Below, piece by piece: positions 37,110-44,830 of a stretch of DNA of 64,000 nucleotides. Numbering within the stretch: the stretch's first letter is position 1; the number at the start of each line of letters is the position of its first letter. A program made the position numbers and the translations under genes. The stretch is from Protula sp. h YS-2021 (lineage: Eukaryota > Annelida > Polychaeta > Sabellida > Serpulidae), in contig OX457031.1 of NCBI GenBank assembly GCA_949752745.1, positions 49,572,162 through 49,636,161 on the forward strand. Direction: 5' to 3'. A model generated the notes under the pieces. That model worked only from the letters and a program-made list of their open reading frames with translations, was not told where the DNA came from and ran no database searches.

Positions 37110-37481
37110 ATGAATGCACTCATGCTGAACGGTGGTGTTTACCTTACTGTCAATGAGAGGAATGAAGTGATACTAGATTCTAAGACAAGTTATCATCGGT
37201 TTAAACCTGAAGTATGGAAAGACTTTAAAAACATACCACTTGAACCTGGGTTTAAACGTAGACTTGAAAATAAAGTGGAAGTGACGGTAGCTGAATATGA
37301 TTCTAACATACGTGTAGAAATCTGTAGAAATCTTTTACAGGATTATCCAAAGGATTATAAGGGAGTTGTGCCAGATACACCATATACAGATTTGATCCTC
37401 TTTGATATCAAGAACTGGCGCGCAGTCTTACGATTCCTAGAAGCAATACAACATCCACTCTTCACCATCTTGCGAGCATAA
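37110..37481 (+). CDS. Small PC4-like family protein (divergent)
   Basis: 123 aa, 13 bases after the previous gene. The C-terminal half (KVEVTVAEYDSNIRVEICRN, then TDLILFDIKNWRAVLRFLEA) shows the strand-strand-'I-x-L/F ... W-x-x-L-x-x-L' pattern of the PC4-like neighbour. The N-terminal half (VYLTVNERNEVILDS ... FKPEVWKDFKNI) looks like a reduced version of the same pattern. DNA just after the stop (TTTGCAGACAAGGAGACAGC) resembles the 3' end of the previous gene (TTCGCAGACAAGACGACAAG), which supports tandem duplication. The fold assignment is my inference. Confidence 0.5.
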   Translation: MNALMLNGGVYLTVNERNEVILDSKTSYHRFKPEVWKDFKNIPLEPGFKRRLENKVEVTVAEYDSNIRVEICRNLLQDYPKDYKGVVPDTPYTDLILFDIKNWRAVLRFLEAIQHPLFTILRA

Positions 37482-37535
37482 AAACGTCTTTGCAGACAAG
37501 GAGACAGCTCATAGTTCATCTGACTGTTGAACGAG

Positions 37536-37880
37536 ATGGAAGACGACTATGTGTTGGATTATGAACCCATAACATATGGATTCTCATACATGAGAAACTT
37601 ATGTGATGATATTGTGCTACGACATTTTGGACAGTATCTCGTCCTATCGCTTGATGACCAATCCGTGTTGAAGGATCATCTAGACAAGTTGAGAATACCC
37701 GGCTTTCTCCTAGCAGTCTCAAATGAATTAGAAGTGCGTGTGACTGAGAACGGTCTAGACGTGTTTGTACAATTTCGCCAATATGACGAGCTTACAGAAG
37801 ACTGCGACATCATCACCCTCAGCACCGTGGAATGGAACGCGCTGTTGCAAGCATTGGATTGGAAAGAACCTGACGCTTGA
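37536..37880 (+). CDS. Small PC4-like family protein (divergent)
   Basis: 114 aa from the ATG at 37,536; the frame is also open a little upstream but without an ATG. The C-terminal part (LEVRVTENGLDVFVQFRQYD, then IITLSTVEWNALLQALDW) again gives 'strand, strand, I-x-L-x-x-x-x-W-x-x-L-x-x-L', as in the two genes before it. The N-terminal half has NLCDDIVLRHFGQYLVLSLD followed by a helix. It is probably a third paralog of the cluster. Without structure prediction its function stays unassigned. Confidence 0.5.
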   Translation: MEDDYVLDYEPITYGFSYMRNLCDDIVLRHFGQYLVLSLDDQSVLKDHLDKLRIPGFLLAVSNELEVRVTENGLDVFVQFRQYDELTEDCDIITLSTVEWNALLQALDWKEPDA

Positions 37881-37905
37881 ATTCAAAGAGTATGGAATAC
37901 AACTT

Positions 37906-38151
37906 ATGCGGGGTACCAAATCCATTGAGCTGCCACAACCTATGCGCGTGATGGACTTAGAAGAAGGATATGAACTGAAACTGTCTGAACATGTAACTGT
38001 GAAAGTGATAAAGTTTGGTGATGTGCTTTATGTGAGCTTTCATAGCATTTACAAACACGGATGTAATGTCTATGATACCTATATCAATTTAGATTCTAAT
38101 GAATGGCATGCATTGATGAATGTATTGAAAAATGAATGTGATTGTAAATAG
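37906..38151 (+). CDS. Small PC4-like family protein, short member
   Basis: 81 aa from the ATG at 37,906. The frame is open for 47 more codons upstream, overlapping the previous gene in another frame, so it could also be the remains of a longer paralog joined by frameshift. YELKLSEHVTVKVIKFGDVL, YVSFHSIYKHG and YINLDSNEWHALMNVLK repeat the pattern 'strand, strand, I-x-L-x-x-x-x-W-x-x-L-x-x-L'. It is the last rightward gene before the convergent repeat region. Confidence 0.45.
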   Translation: MRGTKSIELPQPMRVMDLEEGYELKLSEHVTVKVIKFGDVLYVSFHSIYKHGCNVYDTYINLDSNEWHALMNVLKNECDCK

Positions 38152-38473
38152 ACTTTGTAGTTAAGAATTTGTAAACTTTGTAAATAGACTTTGTAAACTT
38201 TGTAAATAGTGTAAATAGAATTTGTAAATAAAAGTTTGTAAATAGTGTAAATAGAATTTGTAGTTAAGAATTTGTAAATAGTGTAAATAGCGTTTGTAGT
38301 TAAGAGTTTGTAAATAGTGTTTGTAAACTTTGTAAATAGAACACAATAAACAAGACAGTTGTTTGAAAACTTGGTTTGTTTTATTTAACAACAACAACTT
38401 AACTAATATAACAACAACTTAACTAATATAACAACAACTTAACTACAACTTAACTAATATAACAACAACAACA
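38152..38473. terminator. Convergent 3' region with tandem repeats and poly(A) signals
   Basis: Rightward and leftward genes meet here. TTTGTAAATAGTGTAAATAG-type repeats fill 38,155-38,340. An AATAAA for rightward transcripts lies at 38,345, in ACACAATAAACAAG. AACAACAACTTAACTAATAT repeats four times at 38,388-38,462. TTTTATTTAAC (38,377-38,387) could serve leftward transcripts. No ORF is credible here. Confidence 0.6.
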
Positions 38474-38911
38474 TTAATAAAACAATGGTTTATAATGTCT
38501 ATATACAAAATCCTTTACAATAAAATCGCCATCCTTTCTTTTTAATATATTCACAATATCAAACATACTCTGACCTCGAGCTCTATGTAATATATAATAT
38601 ACACAATAAAAACCACATGACGATGATATTGGCGTTTGTAATGAGATAGAATTATACATATAGTCATTTCTTAAAAACATATCTAAACGATCATCGAGAG
38701 GGAACAGTCCATAAGAGTCAAAATATTCTGCAGGGTCTTTATCATAATACACTGCCACCCAATGTTCTCCTGGTTCATCTTGATCGTCTGTGTTGATCAC
38801 ATAGGCGCCGCGTTGTAAAGATGGTAACTGATCCATGGCAAACACGCCTTGAAACAAGTCTTTGGTCATGACATCATGACTCAATATGGCATCAATCTGC
38901 TTCGTGTTCAT
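38474..38911 (-). CDS. Polinton adenain-like cysteine protease (maturation protease)
   Basis: 145 aa. It has the adenovirus-protease (C5/Ulp1-like) order: GEHWVAVYYD with H50, EYFDSYG with D65, LQTPISSSCGFYC with Q92 and C99. The length is short but typical for Polinton proteases, which lack extra domains. In adenoviruses the enzyme cleaves virion precursors; in Polintons it is thought to act in virion maturation. The start overlaps the end of the major capsid gene by 20 bases. All catalytic residues are present, so it could be functional. Confidence 0.92.
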   Translation of the reverse strand: MNTKQIDAILSHDVMTKDLFQGVFAMDQLPSLQRGAYVINTDDQDEPGEHWVAVYYDKDPAEYFDSYGLFPLDDRLDMFLRNDYMYNSISLQTPISSSCGFYCVYYILHRARGQSMFDIVNILKRKDGDFIVKDFVYRHYKPLFY

Positions 38912-40271
38912 GACTGGTAGTCGAATTGGATGCTGCGATTTGCACTGATCTCAATAATTCAGCATAGACAATGACATTGATGGTAGGTTGCAAAGCCGTA
39001 GCAAAGTTCATTTCTAGCCGCAAATTCCCATGCTTGATCAGGGGGAAATGATCATCACCATCATAATCCGGTGTTAAGTCAAACGAAAATAAAGCATAAC
39101 CTCTAGGCCAATCTTCCCGTTTTATAATGGAACTTTTCTCACCATTCAACCGATCAAACGATTTGTAAAGCGTTTCAAAAGCGTCCAGGTATTTGTTCTG
39201 TGTAATGTCAAGCTTGAGAGGTTTGGATAGAACTGGTTCACCATCCGTGTACAGTTGCATATAGTCCAGATTAAAATGATCAAAATTGTATGGATTCCTC
39301 AATACTGATCCACCAAAAGCTTCATTATGAATCAGACCAATGACAATACGATTTGGTAATTGACCCAAAAAGATGTTATCTTTCACAAAAGACTGAAATC
39401 CTGCTGGAATGGCCAAGACTTTACATTCTTTTCTAGTGATGATGATCTTGGCAGGACTTTTCATCAATGCATCTGTATGTCCTAACTGAATACCTGGACC
39501 CACCCTCACTTTGCGAATGGTTAAAAATGCCTCTTTCACTTCTACCTTATAGGTATTATCTGCAGCCATCAATACATAGTCATCTTTTTGTCTATGGAAA
39601 CGCAACTTCAAACTGATGCCATTCGGAAGATAACGATCCTGCTCAAACAAATCTATCCTTAAACCACCTGTGAGCATAACATCACGACTAAGACGTGTAT
39701 GCAAATAACGATGATGTAAACAATTATTGCCTTGCTCAGCCAAGTCACCACCGTCAGCATTGACATGAAACCCGGATACATATTGTTCATGATTAGGTCT
39801 TTTCACCTCATGGCTATTCATTGACCCAGCAGTATCCTTGTACATGAGACGCATAGAGCGCTCAGAATGCAGACTTTCTTCCGAATCATGGATGAGATGA
39901 GAGATAATGCTGGTATAACCATGAGTATTGTTGCTATGCGAAACCAAACGATCATTCAGAAACAATTCAATATTAGACCATAACCCATTAAACACATCAT
40001 TGATGCAAGAGACATTATCATCTGCGCCACACTCTGTTCCATCAGCCTTTAGAATGCGACATACAATATGAAGTTTGCTGTTCTTTAAATCTAGATATTC
40101 TTCTGTACTCGCAGGAATGTAGAATTCTATTGGAGCGCCTTCTCTAATGGTAGTCAGTGGTTGATAGTCAACATTATAACTTTTCTCTACAGCAGTTTGC
40201 GTCGGTGGTACGTGAAACCATTCCAATGGAGAAAGACTACATTCACACGAATGATTATGAATGAGAGACAT
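38892..40271 (-). CDS. Polinton major capsid protein (double jelly-roll)
   Basis: 459 aa. The N-terminal LEWFHVPPTQTAVEKSYNVD and PIEFYIPASTEEYLDLKNSK are hallmarks of animal Polinton major capsid proteins (the family of C. elegans F54H12.2). The protein then runs as alternating beta-rich segments; LRIDLFEQDRYLPNGISLKL and PLKLDITQNKYLDAFETLYK match conserved blocks in the family. The expected product is the hexon-like capsomer. It starts four bases after the stop of the pX-like gene and overlaps the protease gene. The frame is intact. Confidence 0.9.
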   Translation of the reverse strand: MSLIHNHSCECSLSPLEWFHVPPTQTAVEKSYNVDYQPLTTIREGAPIEFYIPASTEEYLDLKNSKLHIVCRILKADGTECGADDNVSCINDVFNGLWSNIELFLNDRLVSHSNNTHGYTSIISHLIHDSEESLHSERSMRLMYKDTAGSMNSHEVKRPNHEQYVSGFHVNADGGDLAEQGNNCLHHRYLHTRLSRDVMLTGGLRIDLFEQDRYLPNGISLKLRFHRQKDDYVLMAADNTYKVEVKEAFLTIRKVRVGPGIQLGHTDALMKSPAKIIITRKECKVLAIPAGFQSFVKDNIFLGQLPNRIVIGLIHNEAFGGSVLRNPYNFDHFNLDYMQLYTDGEPVLSKPLKLDITQNKYLDAFETLYKSFDRLNGEKSSIIKREDWPRGYALFSFDLTPDYDGDDHFPLIKHGNLRLEMNFATALQPTINVIVYAELLRSVQIAASNSTTSHEHEAD

Positions 40272-40275
40272 GATT

Positions 40276-40617
40276 TCAAAAGATATCTTTGCGATATTTT
40301 GATGTTATCCGTCTGGCTGTTTTTCGTCTTCTGGCACGTTTCGTCGGTTGCATACGCTTTTGTTCACCAAACACACGTTCTGCTACTCGACCCGTCACAT
40401 CTTTCGCGACATTCTTTGCAGCCTTCTTAAGATGTGGCGCAACGATCTTAGCCCCAGCCTTAAGCAATGGAATAGCTTTGCGAGCCAATGATCCCAGTAT
40501 TGAACCAATACCATCGCCATATTGGATTCGCGCTCCTTTGAATCCTGGTAATTCCCCGCCCACTTGACGAAGAAAATGGTTGCGATATGCAGACGGATCG
40601 TGTGTATAAGCTTTCAT
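40276..40617 (-). CDS. Basic pX/pVI-like minor virion protein
   Basis: 113 aa. A conserved 'G-G-x-L-P-G-F-x-G' segment (GGELPGFKGARIQYGDGIGS) is followed by an Ala/Leu/Lys amphipathic helix (LARKAIPLLKAGAKIVAPHL ...) and a very basic tail (KRMQPTKRARRRKTARRITS). This architecture recurs between the two capsid genes in animal Polintons and adintovirus-like elements. It is usually compared with adenovirus pX/pVI, which bind DNA or membranes. Its ATG overlaps the penton gene stop as ATGA. The exact role is inferred. Confidence 0.7.
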   Translation of the reverse strand: MKAYTHDPSAYRNHFLRQVGGELPGFKGARIQYGDGIGSILGSLARKAIPLLKAGAKIVAPHLKKAAKNVAKDVTGRVAERVFGEQKRMQPTKRARRRKTARRITSKYRKDIF

Positions 40618-41372
40618 AATGCTTTTGGTCGAAAATGAAGTTTACAGATCACCTTTCCAGTTTGAAATGGAACATTATGGCCTGTGTCGTCCTTAATATT
40701 CATTTCTATCATGTCAAATTTGGATGTGTTTACAGGAACATAATGCGGTTCGCCATACGTTTTCATGATAATATCTCCATCATGGCCTTGTATGCCAACA
40801 GAACGTAGTAACGGAACATAATAATCACCAACAACTTGTGGTTCACAAATGCTACAATACACATACAGTGTATAAAACCCCTGTTTCACATCCGCTTTAT
40901 GGTCAGCTATACATGTTTCAGTATACCATTGATCTGGGATAAATCCTAAAATCTCAGCTAATCCAGCGGAAAAAGACACTTCATAACCATAATCGAGAAA
41001 TAGAAACACACGTCGTCTAATCTTATCATACTTTAGCCGAATAGCTTCTGTAAGTTTCAGAGCATTAGTCGCTTCTTCATTGACTGCCTCACATAGTTCT
41101 TGTATGGTTCTATAGTACCCATAAGGAATATCGAGAGTGCTAAGAATAGGATCATCGAATAGTTCTTGTCGATACTGAATAGAGTAGTCCATGCCCTGTC
41201 TCATCGTTGTCCATGTATGTGGATATTGAATTTCAGCTAAAGCCACTTCATATTTTCCATTCAGATAGATGGTTCGAGGCATACGAATTTGATAATTCGA
41301 AGCCTTGTTGTTGGGATAATAGGTCATACTCGCATTGCTAGGCAAAGTGATGTAAAAGCTTGTCGACTCCAT
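40614..41372 (-). CDS. Polinton minor capsid protein (penton, single jelly-roll)
   Basis: 252 aa. It opens STSFYITLPSNASMTYYPNN, then IRMPRTIYLNGKYEVALAEI and QYPHTWTTM. That is the conserved N-terminus of Polinton penton proteins ('F-Y-V-T-L-P-S-N-A-S ... G-x-W-E-V-x-L-x-E-I-x-Y-P-H'). Later, EILGFIPDQWY and VVGDYYVPLLRSV also match the family. The predicted role is the five-fold vertex capsomer. It overlaps the next gene by four bases. The frame is complete. Confidence 0.88.
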   Translation of the reverse strand: MESTSFYITLPSNASMTYYPNNKASNYQIRMPRTIYLNGKYEVALAEIQYPHTWTTMRQGMDYSIQYRQELFDDPILSTLDIPYGYYRTIQELCEAVNEEATNALKLTEAIRLKYDKIRRRVFLFLDYGYEVSFSAGLAEILGFIPDQWYTETCIADHKADVKQGFYTLYVYCSICEPQVVGDYYVPLLRSVGIQGHDGDIIMKTYGEPHYVPVNTSKFDMIEMNIKDDTGHNVPFQTGKVICKLHFRPKAL

Positions 41373-41380
41373 GATGGGAA

Positions 41381-41590
41381 CTAAATGGTATAGGTGCGTT
41401 GACGTTGTCTATATACTTCACGATAGCGCGCGCCATTCAACCAAGTATGCCAAATCTCATCCTCATTCACATGGTCTTTTATTTCTCCTTCACAACACGC
41501 GCTTGTACATCTTATTTTTACAGGAATAGTTGGTTTATCTTCTTGGCAACAACAACATAGCTCTTTCAACCATGTTAAAAATTTTCCCAT
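41381..41590 (-). CDS. Small Cys-rich protein, possible N-myristoyl/palmitoyl membrane protein
   Basis: 69 aa. The N-terminus MGKFLTWLKELCCCCQEDK has Gly2 and Thr6, fitting the N-myristoylation pattern, with four consecutive Cys at 12-15 that could be palmitoylated. Further Cys pairs occur in IRCTSACCEGE. The C-terminus is basic and aromatic. It overlaps the upstream gene by 16 bases and ends eight bases before the penton gene. I know no named family; the acylation idea is from motif only. Confidence 0.6.
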   Translation of the reverse strand: MGKFLTWLKELCCCCQEDKPTIPVKIRCTSACCEGEIKDHVNEDEIWHTWLNGARYREVYRQRQRTYTI

Positions 41591-42153
41591 CCTTCAGGAA
41601 ACTGTCTTTGTTGACGTTGTTTCATTTTTGTTGTAATGTCGTCACGAGTGGTCTTTTTACTAAACATTGTTTTTGGAATATTCGCATCTACAATTTCCTG
41701 GATAAACGGATGCCAGCCATGTGGTATGACTCGTTCTTTTCTTCTTGTCGCCACCAATGCTTCTTTCATCAAATCAACCATGTTGGAATTTGCTATAATA
41801 TCGCCCGTTTTCAACACAAGTTCATTCTTCTCTGTCCATTTAACACCATGTTTCTTCAGTTCGGCTAAAAGTTGTGTTACTTTTCCATGATAGATAGGTT
41901 GAAAATGACTTAACACTAGCTTTTCTGGCTTTTCAGGTGGTGATGATGATGATGATGATGATGAGGGCTTTTGCTGCCTAGACTGACTTGTTCGTAAATG
42001 ACGACCAAGAAGTTGAGACATTTCTATAGCCTTTTCACGTGTTCGTTTCCCACGTAAAAGTGTATTCACTTTCGTTTTGATATCATTTTTCTTTTCTAGC
42101 AACATTTTATATTCATATTCAGGAATGAGGACCATTTTCATCGTATGTTTCAT
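41575..42153 (-). CDS. Conserved Polinton protein of unknown function
   Basis: 192 aa. The N-terminal MVLIPEYEYKMLLEKK is followed by a basic helix and a Ser-rich linker (eight Ser in a row, encoded by a trinucleotide repeat at 41,938-41,964). The C-terminal domain then contains LLAELKKHGVKWTEKNELVL, GDIIANSNMVDLMKEAL and PHGWHPFIQEIVDANIPKTM. A protein with this layout ('M-V-L-V-P-x-x-E-Y ... G-S-N-I-x-D-L ... G-W-x-x-F') recurs next to the ATPase and capsid genes in animal Polintons. No biochemical role is established that I know of; a virion or packaging role fits the neighbourhood. The ATG overlaps the upstream stop by four bases. Confidence 0.7.
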   Translation of the reverse strand: MKHTMKMVLIPEYEYKMLLEKKNDIKTKVNTLLRGKRTREKAIEMSQLLGRHLRTSQSRQQKPSSSSSSSSPPEKPEKLVLSHFQPIYHGKVTQLLAELKKHGVKWTEKNELVLKTGDIIANSNMVDLMKEALVATRRKERVIPHGWHPFIQEIVDANIPKTMFSKKTTRDDITTKMKQRQQRQFPEGWENF

Positions 42154-42476
42154 TTTAGCAGTAGTTTGGCTAACAAGGGCAATGCCAATCTAGCAATCAC
42201 TCCAATGAATCCTCCTTTCTGATTAATCAACTTCTTTTTTCGTCGAAGGGATATCTTCTTATCTGCTAGAGTACGAAGCGTATGACGTTCACGTTTAAAT
42301 TCCTTAAACCGTTTTGAGCTTAAGGGTAAATGTCCTTGCAATATATTCAAACAAATTTCAAACAAGCTTGTTAATTCCTCCTTTGTAGCTTGCTGTAGCA
42401 AGGATTTACGTCGTTTAGGCCCACTACGTGCAAGCAAATGAAGAAACGGCTGGTTCGCTCGAATACGTTTAGACAT
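42150..42476 (-). CDS. Conserved small basic Polinton protein
   Basis: 108 aa, strongly basic. LLQQATKEELTSLFEICLNI and LQGHLPLSSKRFKEFKRERH are followed by LRTLADKKISLRRKKKLINQ, then KGGFIGVIARLALPLLAKLL. The pattern 'helix, N-x-L-x-G-x-x-P-L-S, basic helix, Q-x-G-G-F, hydrophobic tail' is common beside the packaging ATPase in animal Polintons. The Gly-Gly may be a protease site, since adenain cuts after GG or GX-G motifs; that is inference. It overlaps the ATPase gene by eight bases. Confidence 0.68.
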   Translation of the reverse strand: MSKRIRANQPFLHLLARSGPKRRKSLLQQATKEELTSLFEICLNILQGHLPLSSKRFKEFKRERHTLRTLADKKISLRRKKKLINQKGGFIGVIARLALPLLAKLLLK

Positions 42477-43128
42477 CTTGACTGCGAATGGTCAAATGAG
42501 TTGGTTCTTGTTCATACACTGCTTTATCAATATAGACATAATGTGTATCTTTTGGTAAAATGCCTGTACGAATACGTAGTTGATCATTTGTCTTTGGTTT
42601 TAAATCAATGAATAAATAACCATGAGGTTTGCTAGTAGCATCTTGATAGGCTTCTATGAGAAATTGAGATCTTCCAGGATACATTTGCCGCGCCAATGTA
42701 CTAATTTGTTGACTGTCTCTCGGATTTTTAATTAGAATGATATAATGTGTATTCAAACTAATATTTCGCATCTCTTTCCCATGATGGAATAAATTATGCA
42801 CAATAAAAATAATGCTTAGATTTTGATGACTGCTGCTAACACTAAAGAGACGTGTCATACGCTCATCACTATGACATTTGGTCATTAAGTCATCAATGAT
42901 AAGTAAGTTTGGTTTCTTCGGGTTAAAACGCTCTTCAATGTCATCTGGAATGCCTTGGTAAAATTCCACGCCTTTCATTCCCTTGTACAAAGGCTGATCT
43001 GCTGCATAGAGCCATAAAATGTTTTTCGGAGAGGGTTGAATCAACTTTTGTTCTAGAATTTCCTTCACCAGAGACGTTTTGCCACTGCCTGTAGGTCCAG
43101 AGACCAAACATGTAAATGGATGCTTCAT
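42469..43128 (-). CDS. Polinton FtsK/HerA-type genome-packaging ATPase
   Basis: 219 aa from the ATG at 43,126-43,128. That ATG overlaps the integrase stop as ATGA; the frame is open further upstream, but only inside the integrase gene and without an ATG. Walker A is GPTGSGKTS (residues 11-19) and Walker B is LLIIDDLM with D79/D80. IIFIVHNLFHHGKEMRNISL and IILIKNPRDSQQISTLARQM follow as in A32-like packaging ATPases. Expected to load the element's DNA into capsids. Length and motifs are complete. Confidence 0.92.
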   Translation of the reverse strand: MKHPFTCLVSGPTGSGKTSLVKEILEQKLIQPSPKNILWLYAADQPLYKGMKGVEFYQGIPDDIEERFNPKKPNLLIIDDLMTKCHSDERMTRLFSVSSSHQNLSIIFIVHNLFHHGKEMRNISLNTHYIILIKNPRDSQQISTLARQMYPGRSQFLIEAYQDATSKPHGYLFIDLKPKTNDQLRIRTGILPKDTHYVYIDKAVYEQEPTHLTIRSQDV

Positions 43129-44231
43129 TGTTGAATGTCTGTTTCTTTCATCCAACTGTTTAACTTGTTTGGCCAACCTAACCACTTGACAAATAATTCT
43201 TTCACACCTCCTCCTCGTCTTTTACGTGTTTTCAAGACTTTTTCAATTCTATAAATAGATTCAATATCTTTGATCACTTTCTGCAGTTCTTCTTCATAGA
43301 AATGGCCATCAATATCTTCGTCTAAAAAGTCTTTCACACGATACAAATGTATTCCTTGCTTCTTACAACGATGTGTGACAATGAAGACTTCTTGCGTCCA
43401 TTTGATGTGATAATCGCGTTGAAACACATATTTAATGTGGGAAATACGAACATGATCGCCAATGTTAAATTTATACTTCTTCTTACTCTTCGGTTTCAAT
43501 TTCAGTTTGTCAACATACATATACTTCCACACTTTTGATTCGTTGTCTTTACGAATCTCGGCTGGAGCATATTTATTAGGAAGAGAACCATGAGGTCTAT
43601 GGTTGTAATTGTACACCAAGTCTGGAAGAATGTCTAAGTAACGGTAAGTTTGATTATGTAGAAAATACCGATACATCATTCCCTTCAGAGTACGAATGAC
43701 TCTTTCAGCAAAGTTGGCTTTGGTTTCATTCTTTGTGGTATAAGCATGAATGCCTTCTTTCTTCAAAAATGCTTTTACCCATCTGTTTTTAAATTCTGTT
43801 CCTTTATCAGACCTTAGAGTTCGCGGTCTTCGTCGTGTGTCATGAAAAATCTTTTGGAAAGCTTGTATGACGCTGGTATGTGATTTATTAGGTAATGGCT
43901 GTACCCAGACATATTTGGAAAACACATCAATGACAATGAGTAAAAAGCGTATGTCATCATTATAGGGAGCTATGTTTCCCATATCAGCCAAATCAATATC
44001 CCACATATCATCAATGCCACGTGTAATCACACGTTGTCTTTTGAACCTGTATTTGACAGGTTGGAGTAAACTGAAAGCATCTTGATCCTGTAGCCATTTC
44101 TTCACTTGTGAATGTGTGACTGGTTGATTATGTTTTCGTAAGATGTGATACAGTTTGTAAGGACCAGCAAATGCTCCAGGCTGTCCAGGTTTGAAGTAAA
44201 TATTGGTCAAGTAGTCTTTCCACGTCGACAT
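43125..44231 (-). CDS. Polinton retroviral-type integrase with chromodomain
   Basis: 368 aa from the ATG at 44,229-44,231; the frame is open 19 codons upstream without an ATG and across the TATA-like site. The N-terminus MSTWKDYLTNIYFKPGQPGA is followed by a helical HTH-like region. The DDE core has WDIDLADM (D80), RSDKGTEF (D142) and ANFAERVIRTLK (E176), with 33 residues between the second Asp and the Glu. The C-terminus has an SH3-like stretch (FNIGDHVRISHIKYVF) and then a chromodomain (YRIEKVLKTRKR ... ELFVKWLGWPNKLNSWM). The enzyme inserts the element and makes the 6-bp duplication. All three catalytic residues are present. Confidence 0.94.
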   Translation of the reverse strand: MSTWKDYLTNIYFKPGQPGAFAGPYKLYHILRKHNQPVTHSQVKKWLQDQDAFSLLQPVKYRFKRQRVITRGIDDMWDIDLADMGNIAPYNDDIRFLLIVIDVFSKYVWVQPLPNKSHTSVIQAFQKIFHDTRRRPRTLRSDKGTEFKNRWVKAFLKKEGIHAYTTKNETKANFAERVIRTLKGMMYRYFLHNQTYRYLDILPDLVYNYNHRPHGSLPNKYAPAEIRKDNESKVWKYMYVDKLKLKPKSKKKYKFNIGDHVRISHIKYVFQRDYHIKWTQEVFIVTHRCKKQGIHLYRVKDFLDEDIDGHFYEEELQKVIKDIESIYRIEKVLKTRKRRGGGVKELFVKWLGWPNKLNSWMKETDIQQ

Positions 44232-44270
44232 GGTCACACCGAATGAAAACCACCTTCTCAACAGAACAGC

Positions 44271-44284
44271 TTTTATTTTATAAC
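44271..44284 (-). promoter_or_regulatory. TATA box of the integrase gene
   Basis: On the minus strand GTTATAAAATAAAAG lies about 40-50 bases before the integrase ATG at 44,231. The embedded AATAAA could also serve as poly(A) signal for the upstream Cys-rich gene, which ends at 44,332. Confidence 0.5.
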
Positions 44285-44331
44285 TCAACCAACATCACTT
44301 AACTAACATAGTAACTTAACTAACAAGTTTT

Positions 44332-44664
44332 TTACAAATCAAGTATGGATACAATGGTATGAATCACTGGAGACCATTGGTCTTCAATGAACATTAACCA
44401 ATGACTGAGTTCATCCAATGTAATAGCATCTACACCATATTTCTCACAACGTTGATTTGCATTATCTAACACTTTATCTAAATGAATGTAATATTTAGCT
44501 TCATTCCAATATGTATAAACACATGCAGTATGACAAGTATGTTCTGAACACTCTTCATGTTGACAAGCAGGACAGACTAAATAGGCAAACTTTTTTACAG
44601 CGGATAACATTTCTTGACAATAAGCTTTTTGCACAATATATTGTCTCAGTGTCATGTCCGCCAT
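44332..44664 (-). CDS. Small Cys/His-rich protein, unknown
   Basis: 110 aa from the ATG at 44,662-44,664 (MADMTLRQYIVQKAYCQEML). The centre carries a tight metal-binding-like cluster, LVCPACQHEECSEHTCHTAC, with six Cys and two His. The rest is helical and acidic (LDKVLDNANQRCEKY; LDELSHWLMFIEDQW). Two-cysteine pairs with histidines suggest a zinc-bound module, but I cannot match a family. It lies between the NADAR-like gene and the integrase gene in the leftward set. Confidence 0.55.
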   Translation of the reverse strand: MADMTLRQYIVQKAYCQEMLSAVKKFAYLVCPACQHEECSEHTCHTACVYTYWNEAKYYIHLDKVLDNANQRCEKYGVDAITLDELSHWLMFIEDQWSPVIHTIVSILDL

Positions 44665-44691
44665 TATGCAGTCTTGTGAGTCTTGCAGCAC

Positions 44692-44830
44692 AAGTCTGTC
44701 AGGTTTAGCAAGTTATGCTGCTCCGGCAATGTAGCACAAGTCTGTCAGGTTATGCTGCTCCGGCAATACAAGTCTGTCAAGTTCAGCAAGTTTTTTCCAG
44801 TTGCTGTTCACTTAACACACTTCTCCATGT
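44692..44830. repeat. Three ~45-bp direct repeats in the intergenic gap
   Basis: The block ACAAGTCTGTCAGGTT-ATGCTGCTCCGGCAAT recurs with small changes near 44,690, 44,728 and 44,766. It precedes the Cys-rich gene on the minus strand. Its role is unknown, possibly promoter elements. Confidence 0.6.
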
